In this document: piece by piece, positions 27,814 through 35,437 of the stretch
How the letters are laid out: every line of letters begins with the position of its first letter
How positions within the stretch are numbered: position 1 is the first letter of the stretch
Origin: an uncultured Flavobacteriales bacterium
Lineage (GTDB): Bacteria; Bacteroidota; Bacteroidia; Flavobacteriales_D; Sanyastnellaceae
NCBI GenBank assembly: GCA_905480095.1
Contig: CAJQPF010000040.1
Location: 1 to 57,487 of the forward strand
DNA length: 57,487 nucleotides
Direction: 5' to 3'
The notes under the pieces: generated by a model
Seen by the model: the letters and a program-made list of their open reading frames with translations, nothing else
What the model was told of the DNA's origin: nothing
The model's database searches: none
Program-made: the position numbers and the translations under genes

Positions 27814-28566
27814 TTATGTAAGAAGAAGTTTTGTGAGAACGAGGTTTGTAAGCATGATGATAACGACACTATATACCACCGCCTTGGTACTCGATTTCGC
27901 AACTTCTATCGCACCACCAGAGGTAAAGTATCCGTGATAGGCGGAGACAGAGGTCATGATCAAGGCAAAAATAGTGGTCTTAATCAATGCGTAAACGACA
28001 TCGTATGAGGCAAAGTCTACTTGGAGACCATACTCGAAGTCTGCCATACTGCTCACCCCCGTGATAAGGGCTATAACTGCGCCAGATGACACGCCCAATG
28101 CCATGCTCATTATGACGAGGACTGGAATACATATAAAACCCGCGATGATCTTAGGTAAAACAAGAAATCCGGCACTATTCACCCCCATGATTTCGAGTGC
28201 ATCAATCTGTTCTGTCACACGCATTGTACCGAGCTGTGAAGCAATGTTTGAGCCAATCTTTCCTGCCAGAATAACAGGAATAAGTGTCGGCGAAAACTCT
28301 AAAATCATGGTTTGGCGTACCGTAAAACCTATCGTATAAACTGGGATCCAACCACTGATCTGATGGGCGGTCTGCAAGCACATTACGGCTCCCATGAAAA
28401 CACTCAAAAGCGCCACAATCCCTATGCTTTCAATACCTATTATTGACATTTCTTTCACCAATTGTCGACGAAAAATCTTGCCTTTTTCGGGTCTATGCAA
28501 TACTGTGGCCATAAACCGCGTATATCTTCCTATGTTAAAGATGATGCCCACAGCGCTAAGGTACAC
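27814..28566 (-). CDS. MlaE-family ABC transporter permease
   Basis: A 250-residue permease with five to six hydrophobic segments. The family is visible in SIGIVALLSVFMGAVMCLQTAHQI, the AGKIGSNIASQLGTMRVTEQIDALEIMGVNS coupling segment and PKIIAGFICIPVLVIMSMALG. With the MlaF-like ATPase it forms the inner-membrane part of a phospholipid transporter. The start at 28566 is a GTG; a further GTG at 28551 is possible. Only 23 nt separate it from the divergent small lipoprotein gene. Confidence 0.93.
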   Translation of the reverse strand: MYLSAVGIIFNIGRYTRFMATVLHRPEKGKIFRRQLVKEMSIIGIESIGIVALLSVFMGAVMCLQTAHQISGWIPVYTIGFTVRQTMILEFSPTLIPVILAGKIGSNIASQLGTMRVTEQIDALEIMGVNSAGFLVLPKIIAGFICIPVLVIMSMALGVSSGAVIALITGVSSMADFEYGLQVDFASYDVVYALIKTTIFALIMTSVSAYHGYFTSGGAIEVAKSSTKAVVYSVVIIMLTNLVLTKLLLT

Positions 28567-28589
28567 GTAACTATTCCTAACTTCACCCC

Positions 28590-28733
28590 ATGAATAAACG
28601 ACTTGTCAATCATATTTTGTTATGCACTTTTGTTCTCGTTTCATCGCTCACGTTATTAAGTGGATGCGCATCGACGAAGGGCTGCGGGACATGTGATGCT
28701 TATGGGTGTGTCGACATTGACAATCATGAATAA
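28590..28733 (+). CDS. Small lipoprotein (47 residues), absent from the ORF track
   Basis: A short ORF, MNKRLVNHILLCTFVLVSS then LTLLSGCASTKGCGTCDAYG to the stop. It has a positively charged start, a hydrophobic core and a clear lipobox LLSGC; the mature peptide is only 22 residues with four cysteines. Small Cys-rich lipoproteins of this style are common in Bacteroidota and are often missed. The last 8 nt overlap the ATG-AAT start of the mannose-1-phosphate guanylyltransferase gene, so the pair look translationally coupled. Function unknown. Confidence 0.75.
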   Translation: MNKRLVNHILLCTFVLVSSLTLLSGCASTKGCGTCDAYGCVDIDNHE

Positions 28734-29799
28734 GCCCGAAAATACATTTGCCATCATCATGGCGGGAGGAATAGGTAGCAGGTTTTGGCCGATGTCTAGA
28801 ACTTCTAAACCCAAACAATTTCTTGATATTCTAGGCACTGGACAATCGCTTATCCAGATGACGTACTCAAGACTTTCTAAGGTTGTTCCCCCTTCAAATA
28901 TTCTCGTCGTGACAAATGAGCGTTACCGCGCTCAAGTTGAAAGTCACCTGCCTTTAATCCCCTCCGCAAACATTCTCTGTGAACCCCACATGCGCAATAC
29001 CGCGCCGTGTATCGCATATGCAAATGCTGTGATTGCCAACCGCATGCCGTCCGAAACAGATCCTTCCGAAATTGGAATCATTGTCGCTCCTTCAGACCAC
29101 CTCATCCTAGATGCTTCAGAATTTGAGCGCATCATTTCAATGGCCCTTACAAATGCATGTTCAACGTCATCCTTGATCACTCTTGGAATAAAGCCAACAC
29201 GCCCCGATACCGGATACGGGTATATTAAATACTCTGGTAAAAATGACATCGCACAGGTAGAGAGATTTACTGAAAAACCGGATCTCGAAACTGCCAAATC
29301 CTTTCTTTCCCAGGGTGACTATTGTTGGAACAGTGGCATTTTTGTGTGGTCTTTAAAAAGCATCTCAGAATCCTTCTCAACTCACCTCCGCGTATTGTCA
29401 GAAGCTTTTAGTGGTGCGAAACTTTGGGGAAAACCCGGTGAGGTCGATGCGATTTACGACAAATGTGAATCAATATCTATCGACTACGGAATTCTCGAAA
29501 AATCATCCGAAGTTCGCGTGATTACTTGCGAATTTGGCTGGTCTGATCTCGGAACATGGACGTCTATTTCAAACCATTTAGGAACCGATTCAAACGGAAA
29601 CAGTTCCAGTGGAACACATTTATATTCATCTGAATCATCTGGAAACATCGTCGTATCAGATGACAACAAACTGATCGCCATCAGGGGGCTTAAGGACTTT
29701 ATCGTTGTTGATACCCCTGATGCGTTGCTGGTTTGTCCTAAATCTGACGAACAGTGGGTGAAAGATCTCGTGGGTGAATTGAACGAGGGAAATAAATAG
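28726..29799 (+). CDS. Mannose-1-phosphate guanylyltransferase
   Basis: A 357-residue nucleotidyltransferase from the ATG at 28726 (MNKPENTFAIIMAGGIGSRFWPMSRTSKPKQFLDI); the track's start at 28660 reads through the small lipoprotein in another frame. The signature GGxGxRxWPxS...KPKQF, the substrate segments SDHLI, PDTGYGYIKY, VERFTEKPD, WNSGIFVW and IDYGILEKS, plus GWSDLGTW, are all present. It makes GDP-mannose for exopolysaccharide, LPS or glycan synthesis. No isomerase domain is fused. It converges with fumC across a 14-nt gap. Confidence 0.95.
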   Translation: MNKPENTFAIIMAGGIGSRFWPMSRTSKPKQFLDILGTGQSLIQMTYSRLSKVVPPSNILVVTNERYRAQVESHLPLIPSANILCEPHMRNTAPCIAYANAVIANRMPSETDPSEIGIIVAPSDHLILDASEFERIISMALTNACSTSSLITLGIKPTRPDTGYGYIKYSGKNDIAQVERFTEKPDLETAKSFLSQGDYCWNSGIFVWSLKSISESFSTHLRVLSEAFSGAKLWGKPGEVDAIYDKCESISIDYGILEKSSEVRVITCEFGWSDLGTWTSISNHLGTDSNGNSSSGTHLYSSESSGNIVVSDDNKLIAIRGLKDFIVVDTPDALLVCPKSDEQWVKDLVGELNEGNK

Positions 29800-29813
29800 T
29801 CCGACTCAATACC

Positions 29814-31211
29814 TTACGTATTGCCGATCATATTTCCAGGAACGACCCAAGCATCATATTCTTCTCCAGTGAGGTAGCCCAGCGAAAGTGCCGCTTCACG
29901 AAGGGTTGTGCCTTCTGCATGTGCTTTACCAGCGATTTCAGCCGATTTATAGTAGCCGATTTTTGTGTTGAGGGCCGTGACGAGCATCAGGCTGTTCTCG
30001 ACAAGTTCGGAGATACGAGATTCGTTCGCCGTGATGCCTTCAACACAATTCTTTGCAAAAGAACGTGCACTGTCGCCAAGTAGTCTCGCAGATTCTAGGA
30101 TGTTTCGTGCCATCATAGGCTTGAATACATTGAGTTCATAATGACCTTGGGTTCCGCCCACAACAATCGCAACATCGTTCCCCAGCACTTGAGCACACAC
30201 CATGGTGATCGCTTCGCATTGGGTGGGGTTTACTTTTCCAGGCATAATCGAAGAACCTGGCTCGTTTGCTGGAAGTTGTAGTTCACCGATTGCTGAGCGA
30301 GGACCCGAGCCCATCATTCTGATGTCGTTGGCAATCTTATTCAGGGAGACCGCAAGCTGGCGGAGTGCTCCATGAGACTCTACAACCGCATCGTGGGCGG
30401 CAAGCGCTTCAAACTTGTTAGGTGCAGTTACAAAGGGGTGCGTCGTCGATGACGCAATGTGAGCAGCAACAGTTTCAGAATAGCCAGAAGGCGTATTGAT
30501 CCCTGTTCCAACAGCTGTCCCTCCTAAAGCGAGCTCGGAAAGATGTGTCAATGAGGAGCGAAGCGCACGCATACCATAGTCCAATTGGGCCACATATCCT
30601 GAAAATTCCTGACCGAGCGTCAGAGGCGTTGCGTCCATCAGATGGGTGCGCCCGATTTTCACAATCGAATCGAACGCTTTTGATTTCGCCGCAAGGGCAT
30701 CGCGAAGTATTTGTATGCCTGGCAAGGTGTTCTCTACAATCAACGAATACGCCGCGATATGCATCGCCGTTGGAAATGTGTCATTCGAAGATTGACTCTT
30801 ATTTACATCGTCATTGGGATGAACTGGGCGCGTGCCCGTTCCAAGCGTGCCGCCTGAAAGTTGATGGCATCTGTTGGCGATAACTTCATTCACATTCATA
30901 TTTGACTGCGTGCCGGAACCTGTTTGCCAAACAACAAGAGGAAACTGATTGTCGTGCTTTCCGTCAAGAATTTCACCACATGCGGTAGAAATTAGGTCTC
31001 TGGTTTCTTCAGATAAAATGCCACACTCGCAGTTGGTGATTGCGGCCGCACGTTTAAGATGGGCGAAAGCATACACGATCTCGAGTGGCATAGAAGAGGA
31101 AGGGCCTATGCGGAAGTTGTTGCGTGAACGTTCTGTTTGTGCGCCCCAAAGTACATGAGACGGTACTTTTACTTCTCCGAGCGTGTCTTTTTCAATGCGG
31201 AAATCTGACAT
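29814..31211 (-). CDS. fumC: Class II fumarate hydratase
   Basis: A 465-residue fumarase/aspartase-superfamily enzyme interconverting fumarate and malate. The signature [16 protein letters not shown], the N-terminal [30 protein letters not shown], the [19 protein letters not shown] and [19 protein letters not shown] segments are intact. The [10 protein letters not shown] and [10 protein letters not shown] wording fits fumarase rather than aspartase. It stands alone on the minus strand, 40 nt downstream of prfB. Confidence 0.96.
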   Translation of the reverse strand: MSDFRIEKDTLGEVKVPSHVLWGAQTERSRNNFRIGPSSSMPLEIVYAFAHLKRAAAITNCECGILSEETRDLISTACGEILDGKHDNQFPLVVWQTGSGTQSNMNVNEVIANRCHQLSGGTLGTGTRPVHPNDDVNKSQSSNDTFPTAMHIAAYSLIVENTLPGIQILRDALAAKSKAFDSIVKIGRTHLMDATPLTLGQEFSGYVAQLDYGMRALRSSLTHLSELALGGTAVGTGINTPSGYSETVAAHIASSTTHPFVTAPNKFEALAAHDAVVESHGALRQLAVSLNKIANDIRMMGSGPRSAIGELQLPANEPGSSIMPGKVNPTQCEAITMVCAQVLGNDVAIVVGGTQGHYELNVFKPMMARNILESARLLGDSARSFAKNCVEGITANESRISELVENSLMLVTALNTKIGYYKSAEIAGKAHAEGTTLREAALSLGYLTGEEYDAWVVPGNMIGNT

Positions 31212-31251
31212 GATGTTTATCGTAGTGACGTTTATTTAGTGGGAAATGCTG

Positions 31252-32358
31252 TTATACTTTATCGATGTTTGATGCTGCGCCAGCCTTCATAAGGTAAGCC
31301 TTGAGGAATCCGTCAATGTCTCCATTCATCATGGCATCGACATTGGATGTTTCAAAGCCTGTGCGAACGTCTTTCACCATTTTATATGGCTGCATGACGT
31401 AAGAACGAATCTGCGAACCCCACTCTATTTTCATTTTTCCGGCTTCAATTTCGTCGCGCGCTTCGTTGAGACGGGATCGTTCGAGTTCAAAAAGTTGAGA
31501 TTTTAGAAGTTGCAACGCTTTCTCTCTGTTGCCAAGTTGAGATCTGGTTTCTGTGTTTTCAATGACAATCCCTGTAGGAGCGTGTCGGACTCTGACACCT
31601 GTTTCGACCTTGTTTACGTTTTGGCCTCCCGCACCACCTGAACGGAAAGTATCCCACGTAATATCAGCTGGATTAATCGTAATTTCTATAGAATCATCTA
31701 CGAGAGGGTACACGTAAACTGAGGCAAAAGATGTGTGGCGACGCGCTTGGGAATCAAAGGGTGAAATCCGCACGAGACGGTGAACCCCATTTTCACCTTT
31801 AAGCATTCCATAAGCGAACTCCCCTTCAAATTCTAGGGTCACTTGCTTAATGCCAGCGGGGTCGCCCTCTTGAAGCTGAAGTTCACGGACCTTAAATCCT
31901 GCCTTATCGCCATACATCCTGTACATCCTCATCAGCATTGATGCCCAATCGCATGATTCAGTTCCACCAGCACCTGAAGTAATCTGCATCACGGCATTAA
32001 GTGAATCTTCTTCGGCCGAAAGCATGTTTTGAAATTCGAGGTCCTCGATGACCACCAAAGATGATTGATAAGCCGCATCTACTTCTGCAGGATCTTCTTC
32101 ACCTGCTTTCATGAACTCAAACAGAACATGCAAATCCTCAACCTTTGAAGCACAATCGTCAAACTTGATCACCCAGGATTTCTTTGAACGGATTTGTTTC
32201 ATGACCTGTTCAGCGTTCTTGGAATCATTCCAAAAGTCAGGATCTTGAGTTTGCTTCTCATCATCCATAACTTCAATTCTCTTTTGTTCAATGTTTAAGT
32301 AACCCTTAAGGGCATCGACACGAGTAGAAAGCGCTTCGATAGAATCAATAGTAAGCAT
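31252..32358 (-). CDS. prfB: Peptide chain release factor 2 (no programmed frameshift)
   Basis: A 368-residue class I release factor for UGA/UAA stops. The GGQ motif GGAGGQNVNKVETGVRVRH is present, as is SGAGGTESCDWASML and RISPFDSQARRHTSF. The stop-codon-recognition SPF tripeptide is seen in the last segment. In many bacteria the early coding region contains an in-frame UGA and a +1 slippage site after ...RGYL; here the equivalent KGYLNIEQ is encoded continuously (GGT TAC TTA AAC), so no frameshift is needed. It is 18 nt downstream of recX on the same strand. Confidence 0.95.
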   Translation of the reverse strand: MLTIDSIEALSTRVDALKGYLNIEQKRIEVMDDEKQTQDPDFWNDSKNAEQVMKQIRSKKSWVIKFDDCASKVEDLHVLFEFMKAGEEDPAEVDAAYQSSLVVIEDLEFQNMLSAEEDSLNAVMQITSGAGGTESCDWASMLMRMYRMYGDKAGFKVRELQLQEGDPAGIKQVTLEFEGEFAYGMLKGENGVHRLVRISPFDSQARRHTSFASVYVYPLVDDSIEITINPADITWDTFRSGGAGGQNVNKVETGVRVRHAPTGIVIENTETRSQLGNREKALQLLKSQLFELERSRLNEARDEIEAGKMKIEWGSQIRSYVMQPYKMVKDVRTGFETSNVDAMMNGDIDGFLKAYLMKAGAASNIDKV

Positions 32359-32376
32359 GTCACAAAAGTAGCTAAC

Positions 32377-32817
32377 TTAAGATGAGGAGTCTAAGACCTC
32401 CATGATGAGTTCTAAAGGGAATCCTCTTGATTGCAGATATCTGATTAAACGCGGTTTATTCGATTGACGTTCGAAAGGCTCTGTTTTTTGACGAATGGAA
32501 ATGACTTCAACTAGCTTTTCCTTGATAATTAAAGGCGTAAATGGCATTAAAGTTGAAGAAATTTCACCCGAAGAACACCCCTTTAAAAACAAGCCCTCTT
32601 TTATTTTTAACGGGCCCCAATTCTTGAGTACAAAATGATCGTGCGTGAAGGCACTCATAAAACGTGTTTGGTTGACAAAGTCCGTAGACTCAAGTAAAGA
32701 AAGGTATTCTTCGGCTTCAGAGGAGGGGACATCAAGTTCTGACAAACGTTTCAACACCTCCCCTCGTGAACGTTCAGAACGGGCACACCAACGTCTTGTT
32801 TTTTCCTTCCAATTCAA
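32377..32817 (-). CDS. recX: RecX-type regulatory protein (TTG start)
   Basis: A 146-residue, helical, basic protein. Repeated three-helix units are visible: ARSERSRGEVLKRLSELDVPSSEAEEYLSLLESTDFVNQTRFMSAFTHDHFVLKNWGPLKIKEGLFLKG and the C-terminal LIRYLQSRGFPLELIMEVL, which fit RecX, a modulator of RecA. The start that keeps the first helix is TTG at 32817, since no ATG precedes it in frame. It is encoded just upstream of prfB. Confidence 0.88.
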   Translation of the reverse strand: MNWKEKTRRWCARSERSRGEVLKRLSELDVPSSEAEEYLSLLESTDFVNQTRFMSAFTHDHFVLKNWGPLKIKEGLFLKGCSSGEISSTLMPFTPLIIKEKLVEVISIRQKTEPFERQSNKPRLIRYLQSRGFPLELIMEVLDSSS

Positions 32818-32919
32818 TGCTTAACTGTTTTATTCGACGATATAGAATGAATATTAAAGCGCAAGGTGGTTGAGATTTACGATATTTGCAAAACTAATTA
32901 CACCCATTTTATATCCGTT

Positions 32920-34632
32920 ATGCGGTCTGAACTTTTGCAACGTATCCAGGATTTACTCGGCAACGAGGATCTGGAAGCCATCCGAAAAGATGTGCGCAGT
33001 GCCATACAATCCTTCCATGCTCTCACTCAAGATGAAGTAAGGCGTCAACGTGATGCCTGGGAAAAAGAGGAGCACGAAATTGATGATTCTTTCCTTTACA
33101 AGCCTTCTGAAGACGACGCTTTGTTTGAGGAACTTTCAAAGCAGTATAAAGAACGAGAGAAAGCTTGGAAGGCCCAAATAGGCGAAGAACAGAGGTCGAA
33201 TCTCACCTTAAAAGAAGGGTTGCTCGCGGAACTGAGGTCAGTCATACAAGAGGAGGAGAATATTGGAAAAGCGTTCAGTTCTTTCAATGAAGTCAGAGAG
33301 AAGTGGGAAAAGGTTGGTGATGTCCCGGGTGACAAATACAAAGATGTGCATGATGAGTATCATCGCCTTAGAGATGAGTTTTTCTACAACATCAATATTT
33401 ACAAGCAACTTCAAGATCACGATTTACAGATCAACAACAAGAAGAAGTTAGATCTTACAGAAAAAGCCAAAGCACTGACAGCCATTGAAAATCTCAAAGA
33501 GAGAGAAAAGGCTGCACGTGATTTACAAAAACAGTGGCTTGATGTCGGTCCTTCGCCGAGGGAAACCTATCAAGAGATGGCAGATACGTTTTTCAGCATC
33601 ACACGCCCCGTCTTTGATGAAGTGAAGGCGCATTACGATAAAATTCGTGAAGGTTTTGTGGAACATAAGGTGGCCAAAGAAGCTGTCATCGAAAATTTGA
33701 GGACCCTACTCACTGAAGAGGTCGAAGGGAACGCTAAGGCTTGGCAAGGGGGCACCAAAAAGGTGATTGAAATGCAGGGTAAGTGGAAAGAGATTGGGTT
33801 TGCAGGAAAAGAGCACAACGAATCTTTGTGGAAGCAATTCCGAGAACTTTCTGATGTATTCTTCGAGAAAAGACAGGTCTTTTACGACAAGATGAAAGCG
33901 GAAGGGGTAGAGGTGAAAAAGGCGAAAATTGAACTTTGTGAGAAGGCTGAGGCACTGAAAGAAAGTACGGATTGGAAGGACACCACACTGACAATGTTAC
34001 AACTTCAGAAGTCTTGGAAAGCGTGCGGTTCATGCTCTCCTGGAGACGAACATCGACTGTGGCGACGGTTTCATAAAGCTCAGGATGTCTTTTTTAAAGC
34101 AAAAAAAGAACAATTCGCTGAAAGGAATAAAGAAGAGAAAGCAAACTTAATCCTGAAAAATGCGCTCTTGGAGAAAGTAGAAGGATTTAAGGTGACAGAG
34201 AACCGCTCTGAAGACTTAAACACATTAAAAACATTTTCTACTGAGTGGAGAAAAGTCGGATTCGTACCTCGCAAGGTCTTTGAACAAATCTCTGATCGTT
34301 TCACAAAAGCAATGGACAAGCACTACGACGCGTTAAGTGCTCAGAAGTCTGAACGTTCGGTTGCCAGTTATCAAAACCATATCAATCGCCTCACCAAAGG
34401 TGACACTCGAGGAGGTGATGGTGGCTTGAGACGTGAGCAATCTATTCTTCGTGATAAGATCAGTCGTTTGAATACGAGAATCATTCAGACCGAAGAAAAT
34501 ATGGAACGTTTCACAGGAAAGGGAGCGCAATCCATTCGGGATCAAGCAGAAAAGTCAATCAAAAGCTACAAGCGCGAAATTGATGAAATGAAAGCGAAGC
34601 TGAAGATGTTGCGTGAAGCGTCCGAAAATTAA
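32920..34632 (+). CDS. DUF349-repeat coiled-coil protein
   Basis: A 570-residue charged protein from the ATG at 32920 (MRSELLQRIQDLLGNEDLEAIRKDVRSAIQSFHALTQDEV); the track start at 32866 is GTG. It contains about five DUF349 units, each a three-helix segment with a W at the core: REKWEKVGDVPGDKYKDVHDEYHRLRDEFFYNI, QKQWLDVGPSPRETYQEMADTFFSITRP, QGKWKEIGFAGKEHNESLWKQFRELSDVFFEKR, QKSWKACGSCSPGDEHRLWRRFHKAQDVFFKAKK and STEWRKVGFVPRKVFEQISDRFTKAMDKHY. The tail is a coiled coil. Cytosolic; function unknown in Bacteroidota. Confidence 0.92.
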   Translation: MRSELLQRIQDLLGNEDLEAIRKDVRSAIQSFHALTQDEVRRQRDAWEKEEHEIDDSFLYKPSEDDALFEELSKQYKEREKAWKAQIGEEQRSNLTLKEGLLAELRSVIQEEENIGKAFSSFNEVREKWEKVGDVPGDKYKDVHDEYHRLRDEFFYNINIYKQLQDHDLQINNKKKLDLTEKAKALTAIENLKEREKAARDLQKQWLDVGPSPRETYQEMADTFFSITRPVFDEVKAHYDKIREGFVEHKVAKEAVIENLRTLLTEEVEGNAKAWQGGTKKVIEMQGKWKEIGFAGKEHNESLWKQFRELSDVFFEKRQVFYDKMKAEGVEVKKAKIELCEKAEALKESTDWKDTTLTMLQLQKSWKACGSCSPGDEHRLWRRFHKAQDVFFKAKKEQFAERNKEEKANLILKNALLEKVEGFKVTENRSEDLNTLKTFSTEWRKVGFVPRKVFEQISDRFTKAMDKHYDALSAQKSERSVASYQNHINRLTKGDTRGGDGGLRREQSILRDKISRLNTRIIQTEENMERFTGKGAQSIRDQAEKSIKSYKREIDEMKAKLKMLREASEN

Positions 34633-34643
34633 AAGAGATTCTT

Positions 34644-35345
34644 TTAGAGACTGTCTGTGAGACCTACTTTCGCTTGAGAAGCATGTCCACCACTCCATTT
34701 CGTTGACTTTATTTCTGTTTTTTCGGGAAGTGCCTGAACAGTATACCCCTCCTTTTTAAGCCATTTGAGATATTCGGGAAGTGCATAAAGTAATCTGGGG
34801 GCCGCTTTTTCGCTGTCGTGAAAAACGACAATTGAACCAGGGCGAGTGAGTTTCTGTAACGATTTTAAACAATCTCCTCCAGATCGAGATCTGTCGAAAT
34901 CTCCTGAAAGCACATCCCACATGACAACTTGAGTACGTGAAGAGAGTGCGCGAGCTTGATTAGGAGTAATGCGGCCATATGGAGGTCGGAACCTGCTTGT
35001 GACACCTAACTCTTCTTCACATTCTAAATAACTCCTTAAATAAGATTTATTTGAGGTTGACCAGCCACTCTCATGTCCTTGGCTGTGATTCGCCACTTCA
35101 TGTCCAGCAGATCTTATATTCTTAACAATTTCTGGATGTTTTGCCGCTTGGTTTCCAACGCAGAAAAAAGTCGCCTTTAAATCGCCATGCTCCTTTAACA
35201 GTTCGATCACCCATGGCGTAAGGTGGGGATGGGGGCCGTCGTCAAAAGTTAAGAAAACCTCTTTTTTAGTGCCGTTAGAAGGAACTCGCCAAAGAACGGA
35301 CTTAACCATGCTGTGCACAGTTTGTGGTGTACGTGTCATATACAT
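34644..35345 (-). CDS. Polysaccharide deacetylase family protein (NodB homology)
   Basis: A 233-residue carbohydrate esterase 4 type enzyme. The five NodB motifs are visible: TFDDGPHPHLT, HSQGHES (metal-binding HxxxH), FRPPYGR, DVLSGDFD and VVFHDS. It would deacetylate an N-acetylated polymer such as peptidoglycan or chitin-like glycan using a divalent metal. No clear signal peptide; the hydrophobic content at the N-terminus is low, so it may be cytosolic or use a nonstandard route. A second ATG at 35339 is possible. It converges with the DUF349 gene across an 11-nt gap and is divergent from leuS. Confidence 0.92.
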   Translation of the reverse strand: MYMTRTPQTVHSMVKSVLWRVPSNGTKKEVFLTFDDGPHPHLTPWVIELLKEHGDLKATFFCVGNQAAKHPEIVKNIRSAGHEVANHSQGHESGWSTSNKSYLRSYLECEEELGVTSRFRPPYGRITPNQARALSSRTQVVMWDVLSGDFDRSRSGGDCLKSLQKLTRPGSIVVFHDSEKAAPRLLYALPEYLKWLKKEGYTVQALPEKTEIKSTKWSGGHASQAKVGLTDSL

Positions 35346-35437
35346 TCAATGATTTGACGTCTGAAGTAAAGTGTGGTTGCCTCCATCATTCAAATTGAGT
35401 GAGAATTGAGTACGAAGGATTAACTTTACGCGTCAAT

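Noticed and set aside
28660-28725. N-terminal extension of the mannose-1-phosphate guanylyltransferase
   Set aside because: MDAHRRRAAGHV... is out-of-frame reading of the small lipoprotein gene; ATG 28726 begins the conserved MNKPENTFAIIMAGG.
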